From Phoronis australis (Eukaryota > Phoronida > Phoronidae), in NCBI GenBank assembly GCA_002633005.1, contig NMRA01000418.1, forward strand, positions 183,173 through 245,172: a stretch of 62,000 nt of DNA, given 5' to 3'. Made by a program: the position numbers and the translations under genes. Under the pieces are notes generated by a model, which did not search any database, had not been told where the DNA came from, and saw only the letters and a program-made list of their open reading frames with translations. This document shows, one piece after another, positions 1 to 12,300 of the stretch (position 1 is its first letter; the number at the start of each line of letters is the position of its first letter).

Positions 1-2
1 TC

Positions 3-495
3 AAAATACAGGTGATCTCGCTTACATGTATCTCCTCATCCCATACAGTACACGTAACTCCCCAGTCTGTATATACAATGTTGGACCACTTTAAAGTAAG
101 TGACATTTAATGCGACCAGAATCTGGTTTAACACTCATTGCCTGGTTAATTTATGCAAACTACCATGGAAAACATGAGATGTCTAAATGTGTTAAAAGAT
201 CTAAATACCAGTGAATTGGCTCAAACATGACACTCCTGATGTTAACAATTCAGAATACAGGTGACCTCGGCACCTCCCTTAACTCATCATCACATACCAT
301 ACAAGTAACTATCATTCTGCAAAAACAATGTTGGAACAGATTGAAAGTCAAAATGATATTTAATGTGACTTATCTAGGGGTTTAACACTGGTCATCCAGT
401 TAAATGGTACAAAGAAGCATGGAAAAATGAGATATGCAAATGTGTTCTTTGATCTAAATGCCAGTGAATTGATTCAAGTATGCCTAAGTCACTAC
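3..495. repeat. Tandem duplication, two diverged copies of about 250 bp
   Basis: The segment starting AATACAGGTGATCTCG near 4 recurs as AATACAGGTGACCTCGG near 254. The matches continue in the same order (ACAATGTTGGA, TTTAATGYGAC, GGTTTAACACT, CCAGTGAATTG), giving a period of about 250 bp. No gene is seen in 1-811. If 812-981 is a terminal exon on the minus strand, this is its downstream flank or 3' UTR. TTTAAT at about 106 and 361 reads ATTAAA on the minus strand, a weak poly(A) signal variant. Confidence 0.75.
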
Positions 496-811
496 CTTTC
501 CTTAAGCTTGTACATAAGTTAACACTCAGATAAGGTTTCGCTTTTTAGTTAAGAGAGACTGAGTGTAATATGAATTTGAAAACTGAAATACCAGCATCTT
601 TAAATAAATTGGACAGCAAAGTTTCAACCAGAACACTGACTAAACATCCTAAATTTTACTGCCAAAATCACAGCAAGTGTTGCTATATTGCATTTTGCAT
701 TTATCTCAGTTTCTACAATATTACATCAATAACAACTGGTTAAATCACTCAGACAACCCAACAGATTGTATAATGTTCGAACAAAGATGAAATCCGGAGT
801 ATCACTGGACA

Positions 812-981
812 TCACTGACTGTCAAGTTCATTATATCCCTCATTTGACCATTTTCCAGCGCGGTTCAAGGCAGCCAAACGTGAAAAGAAACCTTTATCCT
901 GTTGTAGTGTCAGCCAGCCTTCCTCCCGAAACTGCTCATCCATCTTGATCGCCTGTGTAGTCTGCTTTGTTGCTCTACTTT
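812..981 (-). CDS. Candidate terminal coding exon, unknown product
   Basis: On the minus strand a good acceptor (pyrimidine-rich tract ending TTTTACAG) precedes an open frame. The exon starts with the last two bases of a split codon (phase 1) and gives about 55 residues before TGA at 814-812. The peptide is polar and charged, with MDEQFREEGW near its start and ending EGYNELDSQ. There is no membrane segment. The phase matches the donor of the exon at 1969-2171, and joining them makes GAA (Glu) across a 987-bp intron. I do not recognise the family. It could be the cytoplasmic tail of the upstream Ig gene or the end of an independent small gene. Both are inference; only the splice signals and open frame are seen. 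Confidence 0.4.
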
Positions 982-1968
982 CTGTAAAATGACAGGCAGG
1001 TTGTAACACTCTTGAATAATAAACTTTTTGCAGAACTTTGCAGAGCCCAGCCACTACACAGGTGTGACTGCCGCTGAGTGATCCAATGATTTTAGCTGAG
1101 ATAATTCATTTGACCCATGGAGTGTAATATGTAAAACGACCATAAGTACAACAAGAAAAAAGACTGTGGGTACTTGATTTATTTTTGCCAGTTTGATTGG
1201 ATTCCTTTGGACACATCAAATGAATATCATATCCAGACAACAAATGTTAACATAGTGGTACTCATAAAACATAACGACACGCTATGATTTCCAGAATTAC
1301 ATAATTCACTGACAGCTGAATGAAACGAAATTCCAGCATGCAGGTTGTCAGTTAAAATTGGAATTTTTAATGCTATAACTAGAGCATTCATCAATATATC
1401 TATAGAAAAATACTTCCTGTAATGAACTAAAAAGAAGACGCATCACAACAATATCGGTTGTTGAAAAGTGAAAGTCAATGAGATATTGCATTTTCCGCTT
1501 GCAACAAGTACAGGTCACTAGGTGCACATAATCTCAGACTAAACTTACAACTAACACAAGACGCTACTAGTAAGTGGACTGAATAGCTCTAGGGTAGCCT
1601 AGACTCCAACAACGGCGACAGGGCAGGTATATCACTGATTTGCCCTTAGGAACACAAGACTGTTAATCAGTTGTGTACAGTGATGCAGGCATAGGACTAC
1701 TAAATTTCATCAGTGTGTACAAAGCTCTGTCTATACTACATGTTCAAAAACAAGTACATTTTTGTGGTACATGCATGGTCACACAGTTTGTGATCTTCCT
1801 GAAAGGAGGGACCAGTAACTTGCATTGCAGGGTACTGTATTAGAATAACATCTGTTGTTTCTAGCGGTGCTAACTGGTTCTCGAATCATGTATCCACAAA
1901 ACTGACTATTACCGCTACAATGCTATCGTGATAACCTCAAATTCAAACAAAGCAGTAGTAGTACTCAC

Positions 1969-2171
1969 CAGATCCAACAGGAAAGAACACAAATGCATTG
2001 ACATTGTTGAGTTCCTGTGAAAGTAAGTTGACTTTAGACATTTCAACCAGCATCCCCACTTCAGGCTTGGCACGCGAGCTACCACTAATGAAATGGGTGT
2101 TTGCAGAGTCTACATGGTTTCCACAGAATTCCAAGATGAGCCCGGTTTCTTGTCCTTGCCTTGGACGCAGT
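1969..2171 (-). CDS. Candidate internal coding exon, unknown product
   Basis: The minus-strand frame is open from just after a TGA at about 2172 down to a strong donor, GGATCTG|GTGAGT, at 1969/1968 (phase 1). It encodes about 65 residues of ordinary-looking protein, including GLILEFCGNHVDSANTHF and ending NNVNAFVFFPVGS. The 5' boundary is unclear: the best AG lies near 2150 (CTGCGTCCAAG) with only a modest pyrimidine tract, so the true exon may be shorter. The downstream partner is 812-981. No domain is recognised. Confidence 0.35.
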
Positions 2172-2276
2172 CACACAGGCGTGACACGGGTCCGGTGAAC
2201 ACGCATATGTAAATTGTCCGACTCTTGCCAAAATCAGTTGCCGCACAGTCTGTAGGTGCGGTGGTTTGCTACTCAC

Positions 2277-2354
2277 TTTATGCCGCATCAATATTTCACA
2301 TATGTGCAGAGGACATTCTTTTGAGCTTCCATACACCTCATCACACTCCATCAT
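2277..2354 (-). CDS. Possible first coding exon, 26 codons
   Basis: ATGATG at 2354 opens a frame on the minus strand of 26 codons (cysteine-rich, MMECDEVYGSSKECPLHICE) that runs to a consensus donor, AAA|GTGAGT, in phase 0. The frame stays open through the putative donor and beyond, so it may instead be one exon. Its phase does not fit the likely acceptors of the exon at 1969-2171, so the link to the neighbouring candidate exons is unproven. Confidence 0.2.
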
Positions 2355-2399
2355 ACTAGCAGATAACACAGAAAGTCAGGATTCGCCAACCGGAACCAT

Positions 2400-3128
2400 T
2401 TTGCCACCACTAAAGTGACACCTGTTGTTGGACACTGGGTTCACAAAAAACGCGGAATTTTAATTAAAAAGGAAAAATACCTTAAACAATTGCGCCTGAC
2501 TTAATGACACATAAGTAATTATTGATAAATCAACTTTTGAATCAAAACTATGCACTTTACTGGTGCTGTAATGTTCCAAACAGGTATCGGTATTGAAGGT
2601 AATTTCTACTCAGGTGGTTGTCGCAATCTTGCAATTTATATAGAAAAATGTTCAGCGCCAGAAAATTTTATTGTATTAATCAACAGCAACGTCTTGTGTA
2701 AAAGTCTGGTGTTGACCAGTGTTGTGCCAGCTGAGATATACGGGCTCAGAGTGTGGCAAAATTGCAATGCCTTGTTAACCTCTGACCCCTCTATACTTTT
2801 TGCCTGAAATTTTTAACTTAGCGGCAGAGTTAATGAGTATTGTTTAACATCGTTGTAAAGCCGAACACTTGCTTTATTTAAAAATTACAAACAAATAATG
2901 ATCACGTGCGCTGATATTTTTTTATTGTGCAGTGCAAATAAGGCATTTTCGGCGAGTTCATTGCATGGCATACCCCCAAAATACAGGCTCCCTGATTTCT
3001 CCCACTTAAACAAGGTAAAGTGAGATTGGACTTTACCGTTTTGTTTATCATCCCAAAGGTAACTAAAATGCATAGTATGGTTCAAATCGGTGACATTGGG
3101 TTTATCACCCCTCTGGGCATTTTTGCCT
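2400..3128. other. No gene recognised
   Basis: AT-rich sequence. A 103-codon minus-strand frame at 2885-3196 has no ATG-plus-context support, no recognised domain, and runs into the transposon at its 5' end. I see no firm feature. Confidence 0.4.
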
Positions 3129-4798
3129 GCTGTGAGCCGTACTTCACTCTTAATTTTAATCAATTTAGATCGAGTAGTTCTACTGCATAACAACACGTAC
3201 GGTTGCGTTACCTGACACCTGACGGCAGACGGAGGTGTTGAAATTATCCAATGACGTCATCAGTTTCACACGCAGTCTGTTCAACAGTTCACAACACGGG
3301 TTACTTAGGTGTCAGCTTATCGCTTGAAGTCATCGTTTAACACCAATAAATCATCAACCTTCGATGTAAAACCCTTAAAAATACACCGAGTTCTAATAAA
3401 AACGTGTTGTTTTATTTCGCTCTTACGGATTTATTGGTATTTGGACACACTGTAGCCTACAAAGTTCGGCAGGCCAATAAGCTCCGTAGCAGGAGTTTGA
3501 AGTCTGTTCGGAGATAATTTCGAAGTATTTTCCGTGAGATACAGACATGAGAACCTAGATCTGTGTTATTTAGACTTGTGATTTTTTGAGTTCTAAACAC
3601 AAAACGCTTCTTATCGTGGCCAGTGGCTCGGAGCCCGATAGGCACGTCGAGGTCGGCCGGATTGACTCGTTATCCCGAACGGGCCAGTGGCTCAGAAACT
3701 GATCAGACATCACAAACATGAACCAGCCAAAGTTCAGTGGAAACTAAACTTTCAGTCAAGAAATTACTATACTCAGTGAGCCAAAGTAATGTACACGTGA
3801 TTATGTTGGTGAATTACCACGAAGCTGCAAATCTACTTACTCGTCGGGTGCCGCGAATTCATGTTCCGCTTTGGCCACAGCACCGTCAGGGCAGAAGTTG
3901 TGCATTGACAATCATTATTTTGATTAATGTAAATGTAAATAAAGATTTCCCTAACACCTGGCTGTGGGATGGAAATCGAGTTGTTTCACAACAGTTTCTG
4001 TCAGCAAACACTAGCTGAGCTCACGCGGCCTCGGTGTGCCGTCAATTAGTTTTATTGCAGCTCAAGCCGGTAACGCAGTGATTTATTCATTGCTGGCTTC
4101 TCAAATCATTTGCACTCACGAACACTCCAAAGGCATTACAAATTGCATCTAATGAGACAGACTTTGTTTCAGTTTCAGTATTGGTTAGGAGAGAATAATT
4201 CATTTTGAAACAGAACGCTCAGTAATAAACACCAACATGGCAACTCGCAATCCCGGCTTAGGACGAGCTAGAGCTCATCAGTCCCGACTTCGCTGGTGGA
4301 TCGTTAAGTTTTACAGGCTATCAATTCGAACAGGAATACAGTGATGAAGAAATAGTAGAGAGGCGCCGTGAACAACCTCAGACAACGGAACGTATGGAGT
4401 TATTTGGTAAGCCGGCATTCGTCAGGCAATGTTGACGTCTTCAGGCCACAGACATGGAGATGTTTCATGGCCTCATACTTGCTATTTACAGCGTACATTT
4501 CATTCTTGCCACTACCATGAGCCACTTCCTAAGCATTTCGGACTCCCAAGAAAGTAAAAAAATGATATATCCCCTTTCCTCGCAGCTGCTTAGTTCGGAC
4601 AAGCGGGAACGATGTACCGCAACATAGCGGCATTCACTCTGCATATGAACCATTGACGTCGCTAGCGTCGTTTCTCACCTTCCTCACAGGTCAACGCGAC
4701 ACTACTTGGCAAGGTAAGATCGACCGTATGCGAGGCTATGTGGATATAGACCGATTAAGACGGCAAAAAAGACTAATTAAATCGGGTGGCATTCTCCT
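3129..4798 (-). mobile_element. Kolobok-like DNA transposon, family 1 (TTAA target, degenerate copy)
   Basis: The right end reads, on the minus strand, TTAA followed by AGGAGAATGCCACCC (TTAA at 4799-4802). The right half is homologous, inverted, to 34175-35010 and carries the THAP remnant. The left half is homologous to 38888-39745 and 43326-44105, whose outer ends have the same terminal sequence. Together these define one element about 1.7 kb long. The left terminus of this copy has decayed near 3129. A TTAA target plus a THAP-type transposase are the established hallmarks of the Kolobok superfamily; the assignment is inference. The body contains many stops, so the copy is dead. Confidence 0.6.
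4430..4650 (-). pseudogene. THAP-domain transposase remnant
   Basis: The minus strand is homologous to the better-preserved THAP ORF at 34340-34600. The IVPACPN segment, the ISFF segment, VNSKYEA and DECRLTK can all be matched, but in different frames because of indels. The first zinc cysteine is a tyrosine codon here, and the histidine of C-x2-H is lost. It is non-functional. Confidence 0.55.
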
Positions 4799-4802
4799 TT
4801 AA

Positions 4803-5960
4803 GGGAGCACACCAGTAGCATGATCTGCCCCAAAGTCGTCATCCTCTGTTTTCAACTCTATAAAAAGACATCAGCAAAATTCAATAAAGATCCTGCAGAG
4901 CATGTAAAAGATACAGCCATGGGCGATAAAACAAACAAAACTGCCACTAGGAGATGCCATAGTATTCCAAGCCATCGGAAAATCACCTTTAGCTGCCTTC
5001 TTCACACTAAGAACATAATTATATGCCAATTTTCAAAATCATCCCTAGAGCGGTTTGGTTGAGAGAACGGTGGACGCCAAATGACAGGCTCAAAAAACAG
5101 TAAAAATGGCCACTAGGTGGTGCAAAGTACAACTGAATCTGTCCGAAAAAGTGTGGATGGCATCGTCTCACTAATAGATGTCTAACTACCAAATTTTATG
5201 AAAATCCGTTGAGGACCTTCAAATCTACAGAGGTAACCATAAAATATTAAAATTGCCAATGGGGTCATACGAGTAGCCGGAGAGGACCGAAATTCATCAT
5301 CCGTCGTCACCTTCATCAGAACACATCCTGCCAAATCTCATCAAGATCCTGTGAGGGGCTTAGGAGATACAGCCCTGGGTGAAAAAGCAAACAAAGTATT
5401 CCAAGTCATCGGAAAATCATCGACAGCTCCGCTGAACACAGTAAGAACATATAAGTCAATTTTCAAAATCATCCCTAGAGCAGCTTGATGGAGAGAACGA
5501 CTCGAAAACAGTAAAAAATGGCCACTAGGTGGCGTAAAGTACCTCAAATCCCTTTGAAAATGAGAGGAGGCATCATCTTACTAATAGATGCCTAACTCAA
5601 AAATTTTAAGAAAATCTGTTGAGAACATCCCAATATACAGAGATAACCATAAAAAAACTAAAAGTGCCACTATGGGGCACACCGGTAGTCAGGGAGGTCC
5701 GAAATTTGTCGTCTTGGGTTGTCAGCTTCATAGAAACACATCTGCTAAATCTCATCAATATCCTGTGAGGGGTTTAAGAGATACAGCTGCGGAAGCCGGA
5801 CGACAGACGCCGAATGCCCAGACAGAGATGAGGGCAATATGCCACCACATAAAAATTTATTTATTTACTTATTATTTATTATTGTGATATTTAAAATGAG
5901 GGTGGCCTCTTCAGTGATAGCACTGCTTTCCAAGAGGACCCTCAAAATATGTGGGCGCAT
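4803..5960 (-). repeat. GCGCCCACA-family repeat, multi-unit copy
   Basis: The copy contains consecutive diverged units of about 415-460 bp. Their starts show as GGGGCACACCGGTAG-like motifs near 4803, 5263 and 5677. Each unit holds TCTCATCAAGATCCTGTGAGG, AAAATCATCCCTAGAGCGG and GGCCACTAGGTGGCG landmarks. The copy ends with GTGGGCGCAT at 5951-5960. Its start abuts the TTAA of the Kolobok-like element, so the transposon may have landed in this repeat. A short foreign module (GAGGGTGGCCTCTTCAGTG, about 5896-5940) interrupts the terminal GCGCCCACATA palindrome and recurs in the 45.4-kb hairpin. Confidence 0.7.
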
Positions 5961-6198
5961 AAAAATGCTTTCACAATTTGAAAATAAGAATTAACCTTCA
6001 ACCATATCATTATAATATAAACGAAATGTTGACGTCGTTTCAATAGTCATAGACACATCTATTAAATGCATTAGAGTTAAAAAACACACACAGAAACACA
6101 ACGTCCCTTCGAACTAAGGACCCTTCTGTACGTAGGACGTCAATGCACAGTCTATTCTGTTTTCCGCATTCGTTGCACCATATTCTCAACATTTGCAA

Positions 6199-7609
6199 CA
6201 AGAGCAACGAGGAGCGTTGAAATGCGCCCATGAATGCACAGCAAACGGTGTTTCTCTAGGGTTGTTGATAAGGAACATAAAAATAGTCACTACATGCCAC
6301 AAAATATGTCGAATCCATTCAAAAACCATCGAAGCTATCCAAATTTCTTGAAATCCGCCAAGAAACTTCTGAGAAACCGAGGAAAACGAGAAAGGAACCT
6401 GTCACTAAAGAGGATATAGGCGCAAAAAACAACTGTCATTAAGAGGCACCACAGTGAAGAAAATTGGACGACATCGTCACCTCACTAATATTCACTGTAT
6501 ACCTATGTGCCAAATTTTATGAAAATCCAATGACGAACTTTGAAGGGAAACGTAAAAAAATAAAATTACCACTAAGGGGCACACCAAAGTCAGAGAGGTC
6601 CGAAATTCGTCGTCTATCGCCATCTTCATAGAAACGCATCTGTTAAATCTCATCAAGATCCTGCGAGGGTTTAGGAGATGTTGCCATGAGCGCAAAAACA
6701 AATGAAACTGCCACCAAGAGGTGCCACATACTCGAAGTTGTCCGAAAATTATCGTCAGATGCATTTGTAAAAACATATATGTCAATTTTCAAAATCATCA
6801 CTGGAGCGGTTTGGTTGATAGAATAGCGGACGCGAAAAACAGACTTGAAATCATTAAAATAGGCCACTATGTGGCGCAAAGTACCTCAAATCTCTCCGAA
6901 AATGGACAGATGTCATCATCTTACGAATAGATTCCAATCAAATGTAAGGAAAATCCTTTGAGGACCTCCGAAAATACAGACTTTTCTGAGATAAGTGTAA
7001 AAAACTAGAGTTTCCGAAATTCGGCGTCGTCTTTCGCCATCTTCAAAGGAACACATCTGCTAAATCTAATCAAGAACCTGTGATTGGGTTAGGAGATCCT
7101 GTCATGGGCGCAAAAAACAAGAGGTGCCATAGTAGTCAAAGTTGTCGGAAAGCCGTCCTCAGCTGCCCAGTCTTCACTGTAAAAACATAAGCCGGTACGT
7201 CAATTTTCAAAATCATCCCTAGAGCAGTTTGGTTGAAAGAAGGGCGGATGCCAAAATAGACTCGAAAACATTAAAAATTGCCATTAGGCGCCGCAAAATA
7301 CCTCAAATCTGTCCCAGAACAGACTGATGGCATCATCTCATTAAGACATTACCTAACTGCCAAATTTCATGAAAATCCGTTGAGGACCTCCGAAGATAGG
7401 GAGATAAGCGTAAAGATTTACATTTGCCACTAGGGGGCACACCGGTAGTGGGAGAGATCCGAAATTTGTCGACTGTTGTCAGCTTTATAGGAATACATCT
7501 GCCAAATTTGATCACGATCCTGTGAGTATTTAGGATATACAGCTGCGGACGCCGGACGCCCAGACAGAGAAGACGGCAAATGCAAACACATGTAATTATG
7601 TTGGCGCAT
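6199..7609 (-). repeat. GCGCCCACA-family repeat, near full-length copy
   Basis: This copy is inverted relative to 23423-24500. It begins with the mini-hairpin end (CAAGAGCAACG...GTTGAAATGCGCCCA) and ends with a degenerate TGTTGGCGCAT. Internal units restart near 6578 and 7437 (GGGGCACACC motifs). Reading frames inside it (for example 6492-6785 and 7333-7629) are mirror reads of the repeat and are not genes. It is probably a non-autonomous element; the transposase class is unknown. Confidence 0.7.
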
Positions 7610-7740
7610 AAAAGTTTTGAAATTGTCAAAATAGTTGGAACAGTCCTAAAGCAATGCTGTACAACTGATGCCTGGTATTATCAATAGAAGAGATCACAGG
7701 ACAGTACCGGTTCATCAGTGATTTTTCAAAACTGTAGTAT

Positions 7741-7904
7741 CTTATTGATAAGTTGAAGACGTTAGTGTAGAATTTTAGAACTGTAGGTGAAGGCACTTTT
7801 CGCATGTACGTACGGCAATCATGGACTGGGCGCTTATTTTAGCAAAGACTGCAAACGCTTGGGGGTGGTTACAGGAGCATGGGCGCTTATTACAGCGAAT
7901 AAGG
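7741..7904 (+). mobile_element. Terminal fragment of TA-target TIR element (CCGTATTC family)
   Basis: Matches the last 160 bp of 59334-60745: GATAAGTTGAAG, ACTGTAGGT, TGGACTGGGCGCTTATTT, GGGCGCTTATTAC, and a degenerate terminus GCGAATAAGG followed by TA. It is a solo 3' end with no matching 5' end nearby. Confidence 0.7.
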
Positions 7905-7906
7905 TA

Positions 7907-10392
7907 AAACAAAATGTTAATTTAATGAACCTATTTTTTGTTGGTATCTTGTGTTTGCAAAAATGCTTAGCTTTCGGTAAAATCAAGATGCAAAAACATC
8001 CATAGAAAAAGTTCCAAAGGTAATCTAGACCATCATAACAAGACCTAAGGGAAGGCATCTCAAGTTGCTTTTGCGCTGGAATCAACATTTTATTTCTGCT
8101 CTGACCTGCCAGGCTGTGTTTTGTGTTGAAAAAGCTGATAGTAGGCATTTTTAAGCGGTAGGAACCTACCGCCTACTTTACAGAGCACTTTTTCACATCC
8201 TCACTGTAGTAGTCACTCGTTTTGTGTTTTTCAGTGCATTGAGTCATTGGGTGGCTTGTATGAAATGATTTCATCTCATTCATTGTCTCATCTTTCATAT
8301 TTTTGATCCCCAGGATCTTTTTAAGAATTGGGCTTTTCTTTTTTCTCCTGAGCCTCGAGGAAAGTAAACCGGCGTTTAGAAAGGATAGAGGAAACTGTTG
8401 GAGACATTGGGAAGAACAGAGGGATGCAACTGGAAGAAGAATAAATATCTGCTGGAATATTCACTGAAACTCAAAAATGCCACTGTGGATCAAAAAAATC
8501 ATAAATGTACCTGCGCGTATTGTGATAAGACATAGCCATTATTACATGGGCATGGGTCAGAAACATCAACAATATGGCCCAGAAAATACGTTTGTACAAG
8601 CTGAGGGTGAGCTCTAATTTAAAAAAAATGATTAAAATGCATTCTCATTACAGTGATGATTGGCAATGATTGAAACTTTATTTCACATTTGATATTTTGA
8701 CAGCCACATTTGCTTATTTAAGTTTTGAGTTGGTATTCTATTTAACACATAACAACCATTTTCCTGATAACTAACAGCTGTCAAATACAAAATGATTATC
8801 ACTTTCATTCCCATCTATGTTGCTTACCTTCTTCTAATGGAAGTGAAGATTTTGGGGGTTGTTTCATAATCTTTGGAAAGTTAAAATCCTAGAGTATATT
8901 CATAGCATAGTCCGACCTGTGATGATTCCGTGCAAATAGTCAGTAAGTACATTTTAATTACATTGAATAAGTAGCAAAGACCAATATACATGTAGCTTAA
9001 ATACTGCAAATGTATGAATTATTCTGAATTGATATCTTAGTAACAACAAAAAATTTATTACTAAAAATTCAGAGTGTACATTCGTCATTAACTCCATCAT
9101 TAACTGAACTTAAACATGCATCAAGCTGCCTCACAAAAAGTTCTTAGAAGATATCCTCAAAAATTATTTTGTACTTTGCAAACATTCCACTGAGACATTA
9201 TGTAAAACAAAAAATGTAACTTTATGCCACTCACAGAAAATCAACGTCAACAATTAAAAAAATTCCAATTCTCTTCGCTTTTCTGTCACACATAAGGCAA
9301 TTTTCTCAGTCAGACCAAAAGTTAGGGTAAAATCTGATCCTATGAAAGCTATCAATGACACCTATCAATTGATATAATAGTTATTTTCCTAACATGAATG
9401 TCCCCAGATGGAATTGCTGTAAGCCATTTTAGTCATTCTGTTATTAGAATTTTACCAATAGTAATTTTTACTCTCAGACGAGAAAATGACATGTTGTCTT
9501 ATTACTTGTGCATTGTATTGTATATTCTGGTCAGTTGTTCACTAGACTATATGGAGTAAGCTGTAAGCTAGCGTTCGAAGCGTGGATTATTTGAGACATT
9601 CAGATGACCTATTTTCTACGCCATGTGACTCAATCATGCCGTCAATCAGATCCAACATTACGCTTTTTCTTAACAAACAGAAATAAGGCTCTTCTGCGTA
9701 TGTATTTGTTATACGATAGTAATTTCAGGAACATGGTCGGTGGACATTCACGCAGAAGGCCATTACCGCCAGAAGTCCAGAAGCAAATTCAGCAACACAG
9801 AGCAACACACAGCAACAAATGCATTAAAAAACCCCAGCCAGATGTTTAAGTTCGGTCGACACAATGGCAATGTGGTCAAACTCTGTAAAGAACTTGGCCT
9901 TGAACATAACAGAAATTAATTAACAAACAGATTATCTTCAATTTCTTTCATATTTATAGAAACAAGCAATACAAGCAAAATTGCAAACAGGAACCAAACA
10001 CATAATTGCACAGAGCTCCTAGCGACGAGTCTAGGGATAATTTTTTCCACCTGCAATTCATGGTTTTGAGGTGGGAAATTTTGGAAGTTGAAATTGTTAA
10101 CTCTGGCATTTTCTAGGAGTCAATTGGTTCAAGCTGTGGTGAAACGTAGAGAGAATGCTATTGTAACAAATGTGAAGATACTAGTACCCCAAGACTTCAA
10201 ATATACAACAAATGAAATAAAGGTAATGAAAGAAACGTAAAACTATGCATTGCCAACGGGGATTAAAAAGCAGATCTCTATGTATCTTGGAGGTTGCAAT
10301 AGAGTCGTGGTTCATTACAACAACTTCCTAAGTAATGCAAATTGTTGCCTAAGGCAGGAATAAGTACCATGACAGTTAAAATAGCAACTTAC
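7907..10392. other. No gene recognised
   Basis: AT-rich sequence lying just downstream of the Ig exon on the minus strand, so probably intron of that gene. Short open frames (7834-8148 minus, 9604-9849 plus) carry no recognisable domain and no paired splice signals that I could find. Confidence 0.4.
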
Positions 10393-10707
10393 CGGTCTCC
10401 TTAACAGCCTCAGTTTCAGCGTACAAAGTAGCCTGCCTGTTTGACACTTGACATCGGAACTGTACACCAACATCAGCTGTATCTAAGTTGACCCTGAGTG
10501 TGCTGTTGCCGTTAGTGGTTCCATCATTGTTGTTGGCGGTAGTCATCTTAACATTCTCCGTTATATTTTTGTATGCGCCGCTACCAATCCGACGTGACCA
10601 CACCATAGATGCCTGTGGTTTGCCTAAGTTTGCCGTACATATGAGGACAGCTGGTCCTGTTCCAGACTGCGTCGGGGCTCCAGATATAGATGGTGTGCTC
10701 GGTAGGA
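10393..10707 (-). CDS. Immunoglobulin-like (C2/I-type) domain exon
   Basis: The exon is 315 bp on the minus strand. Acceptor: TTCTTATTTCCCCAG|TCC at 10708/10707. Donor: GAGACCG|GTAAGT at 10393/10392. Both boundaries are phase 1, the usual symmetric layout of extracellular Ig exons. The 105 codons show the Ig core: LIC (first cysteine, B strand), MVWSRR (C-strand tryptophan), STLRV, then D-x-G-x-x-F-x-C (DVGVQFRCQV) supplying the second cysteine. NIT and NST are potential N-glycosylation sites. It should be part of a secreted or membrane adhesion or receptor protein. It splices in frame after the V-like exon at 40049-40417. Further exons must exist, and the gene identity is unknown. Confidence 0.85.
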
Positions 10708-11189
10708 CTGGGGAAATAAGAACAAATTAAGCATTACAGCACCAATTTACCTATCTAGCTACAATTGATCGCCCAAGTTATCTAATTAAAACACTTTGAC
10801 ATCTGAACGACGTTTTGGCATGCATTGGCCCCTTAATTCGTTATGATGATAAAATGTCCCCACACTTCTACATGGCCTCTTTTAACATTAGTAATAGCCG
10901 AGATTACGCGACCCGGGGATCGAAACAGTAACCCCCATAAAACCAGCAAGCATGCTAACCATTCAGCTAATAGACAATTGCCTGTTAGCGAGTAGCTAAC
11001 AGAGGCTCATATGATTCACCAGAAGCACATCTACAACAACATGTAGTTGCAAACTCTTTGGAAAAACTTCGACACATTTGAATGGGCAGCATTGCCATAA
11101 TTGATTTCCAGCGACAGTGTTGAATAATTATGGGTCAACTTAATCATTGTCAACAAGCTCTCCGTTACTAAGTTTAGACGGCAAACTTT

Positions 11190-11370
11190 ATTCCTGGTCT
11201 CACACGTTGTTAACCCTTATTACATCGTTAGAGGATGTTATAAGGATCCAAGAAGTACCTACCCCATAACTAATACACGATCTGTATTAAAAAAAGTTAA
11301 AATGAACGTGCCACTCACGATTCGCACCTGAAGAACCACCGCCATTTTGAACTTACCTTGAACGCGAAAG
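11190..11370 (-). repeat. Dispersed repeat, inverted relative to 48935-49140
   Basis: Shares GGATCCAAGAAGTACCTACC, CATAACTAATACACGAT, TAACCCTTATTACAT and the AACCACCGCCATTTTGAACTT segment with 48935-49140 in opposite orientation. It is non-coding and the element class is unknown. Confidence 0.75.
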
Positions 11371-11490
11371 TACAACCCATACGAAAAGGATCAGTTTCAA
11401 TTGAGATTCAATTGTAATTCAATAGAAAATTGAATTTCTATTGAATATGTCTATTGAATGAAAATTCAATTGGCACTTCCCTTGCCGTCA

Positions 11491-11705
11491 ATTGAATGGC
11501 TATATTGAACAGCTATTGAATTTCTGCACTTAGAAAATTTTTAGCTGTTCTGTATTGAATGGCTATTGAATTCCAGGACTTAGAAAAATTTTGGCAGTTC
11601 GGAATTGAATAGTTACCGAATTTGAGAACTTAGAAAATTTCAGGATGTCGTGGAATTGAATGGCTATTGAATTTCAAGACTTAGGGAATTTCTGGATGGT
11701 TTGAT
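11491..11705. repeat. Tandem repeat, about 50-bp unit, four copies
   Basis: ATTGAATGGCTATTGAATTT plus ACTTAGAAAATTT recurs with starts near 11491, 11554, 11604 and 11655. The preceding 100 bp are also rich in TTGAAT and its complement ATTCAA, so the region can fold on itself. Confidence 0.8.
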
Positions 11706-11984
11706 TTAACAAGTTACCAGCAATGTTTGTTTCAAACATGTTACCAATTGGTTGTCAAGGTTACATTCCTGGAAAGTGACCTTTAAGATTTTCAAACCCT
11801 TTCAAACGGTTTTGGTCCAGCATAAACTCTGCATGGATAGTGAAGAACTGCATACATTAAAAGGGGAGTTTTTGATTTCAACATTGTATTTTTGTCAATT
11901 TGATTTGTTAAGTGACATTTATGTTTCACTTATGAATGAGTAGCTTTAAGTCTTGTAAACAAAATGGAAGCTTTTTTAACTGAT

Positions 11985-12300
11985 TCAATTGGTTAAGGTT
12001 ATGGAAGTTAAGTAGTAGAGCACAGATTTCAAAATGAGTTGGGTTACAGACCAAAACCTGCATGTGCATGTAGTTGCCAAGACAAGTGTCAGTTAATCGT
12101 GTTTTGACCAAACATATTTTATTTACTTGAGACTTAGAAACACGTTTTTATGATTATGTGTTAAAATTCTCACATCAGAGCAATGAGAAAAAAGTAATAT
12201 TTTGGTTACATGAACTGAAACTACATAATTGAGCTATAGGCACTAAGTAAGAGATGTATATCGGATATTAGAGGTTTGCCATTGCCACCAGTCATCTATC
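11985..12300 (+). repeat. Dispersed repeat, copy of 44118-44450
   Basis: Near-identical stretches with the 44-kb copy: GGTTATGGAAGTTAAGTAG, CAAAATGAGTTGGGTTACAG, AACCTGCATGTGCATGTAG and TTAGAGGTTTGCCATYGCC. No coding capacity is seen. At 44 kb it is followed directly by the module that here lies at 17270-18330. Confidence 0.8.

Noticed and set aside
11926-12111. Minus-strand 61-codon ORF
   Set aside because: It falls in the dispersed repeat shared with 44.1 kb and is not conserved as a frame there.
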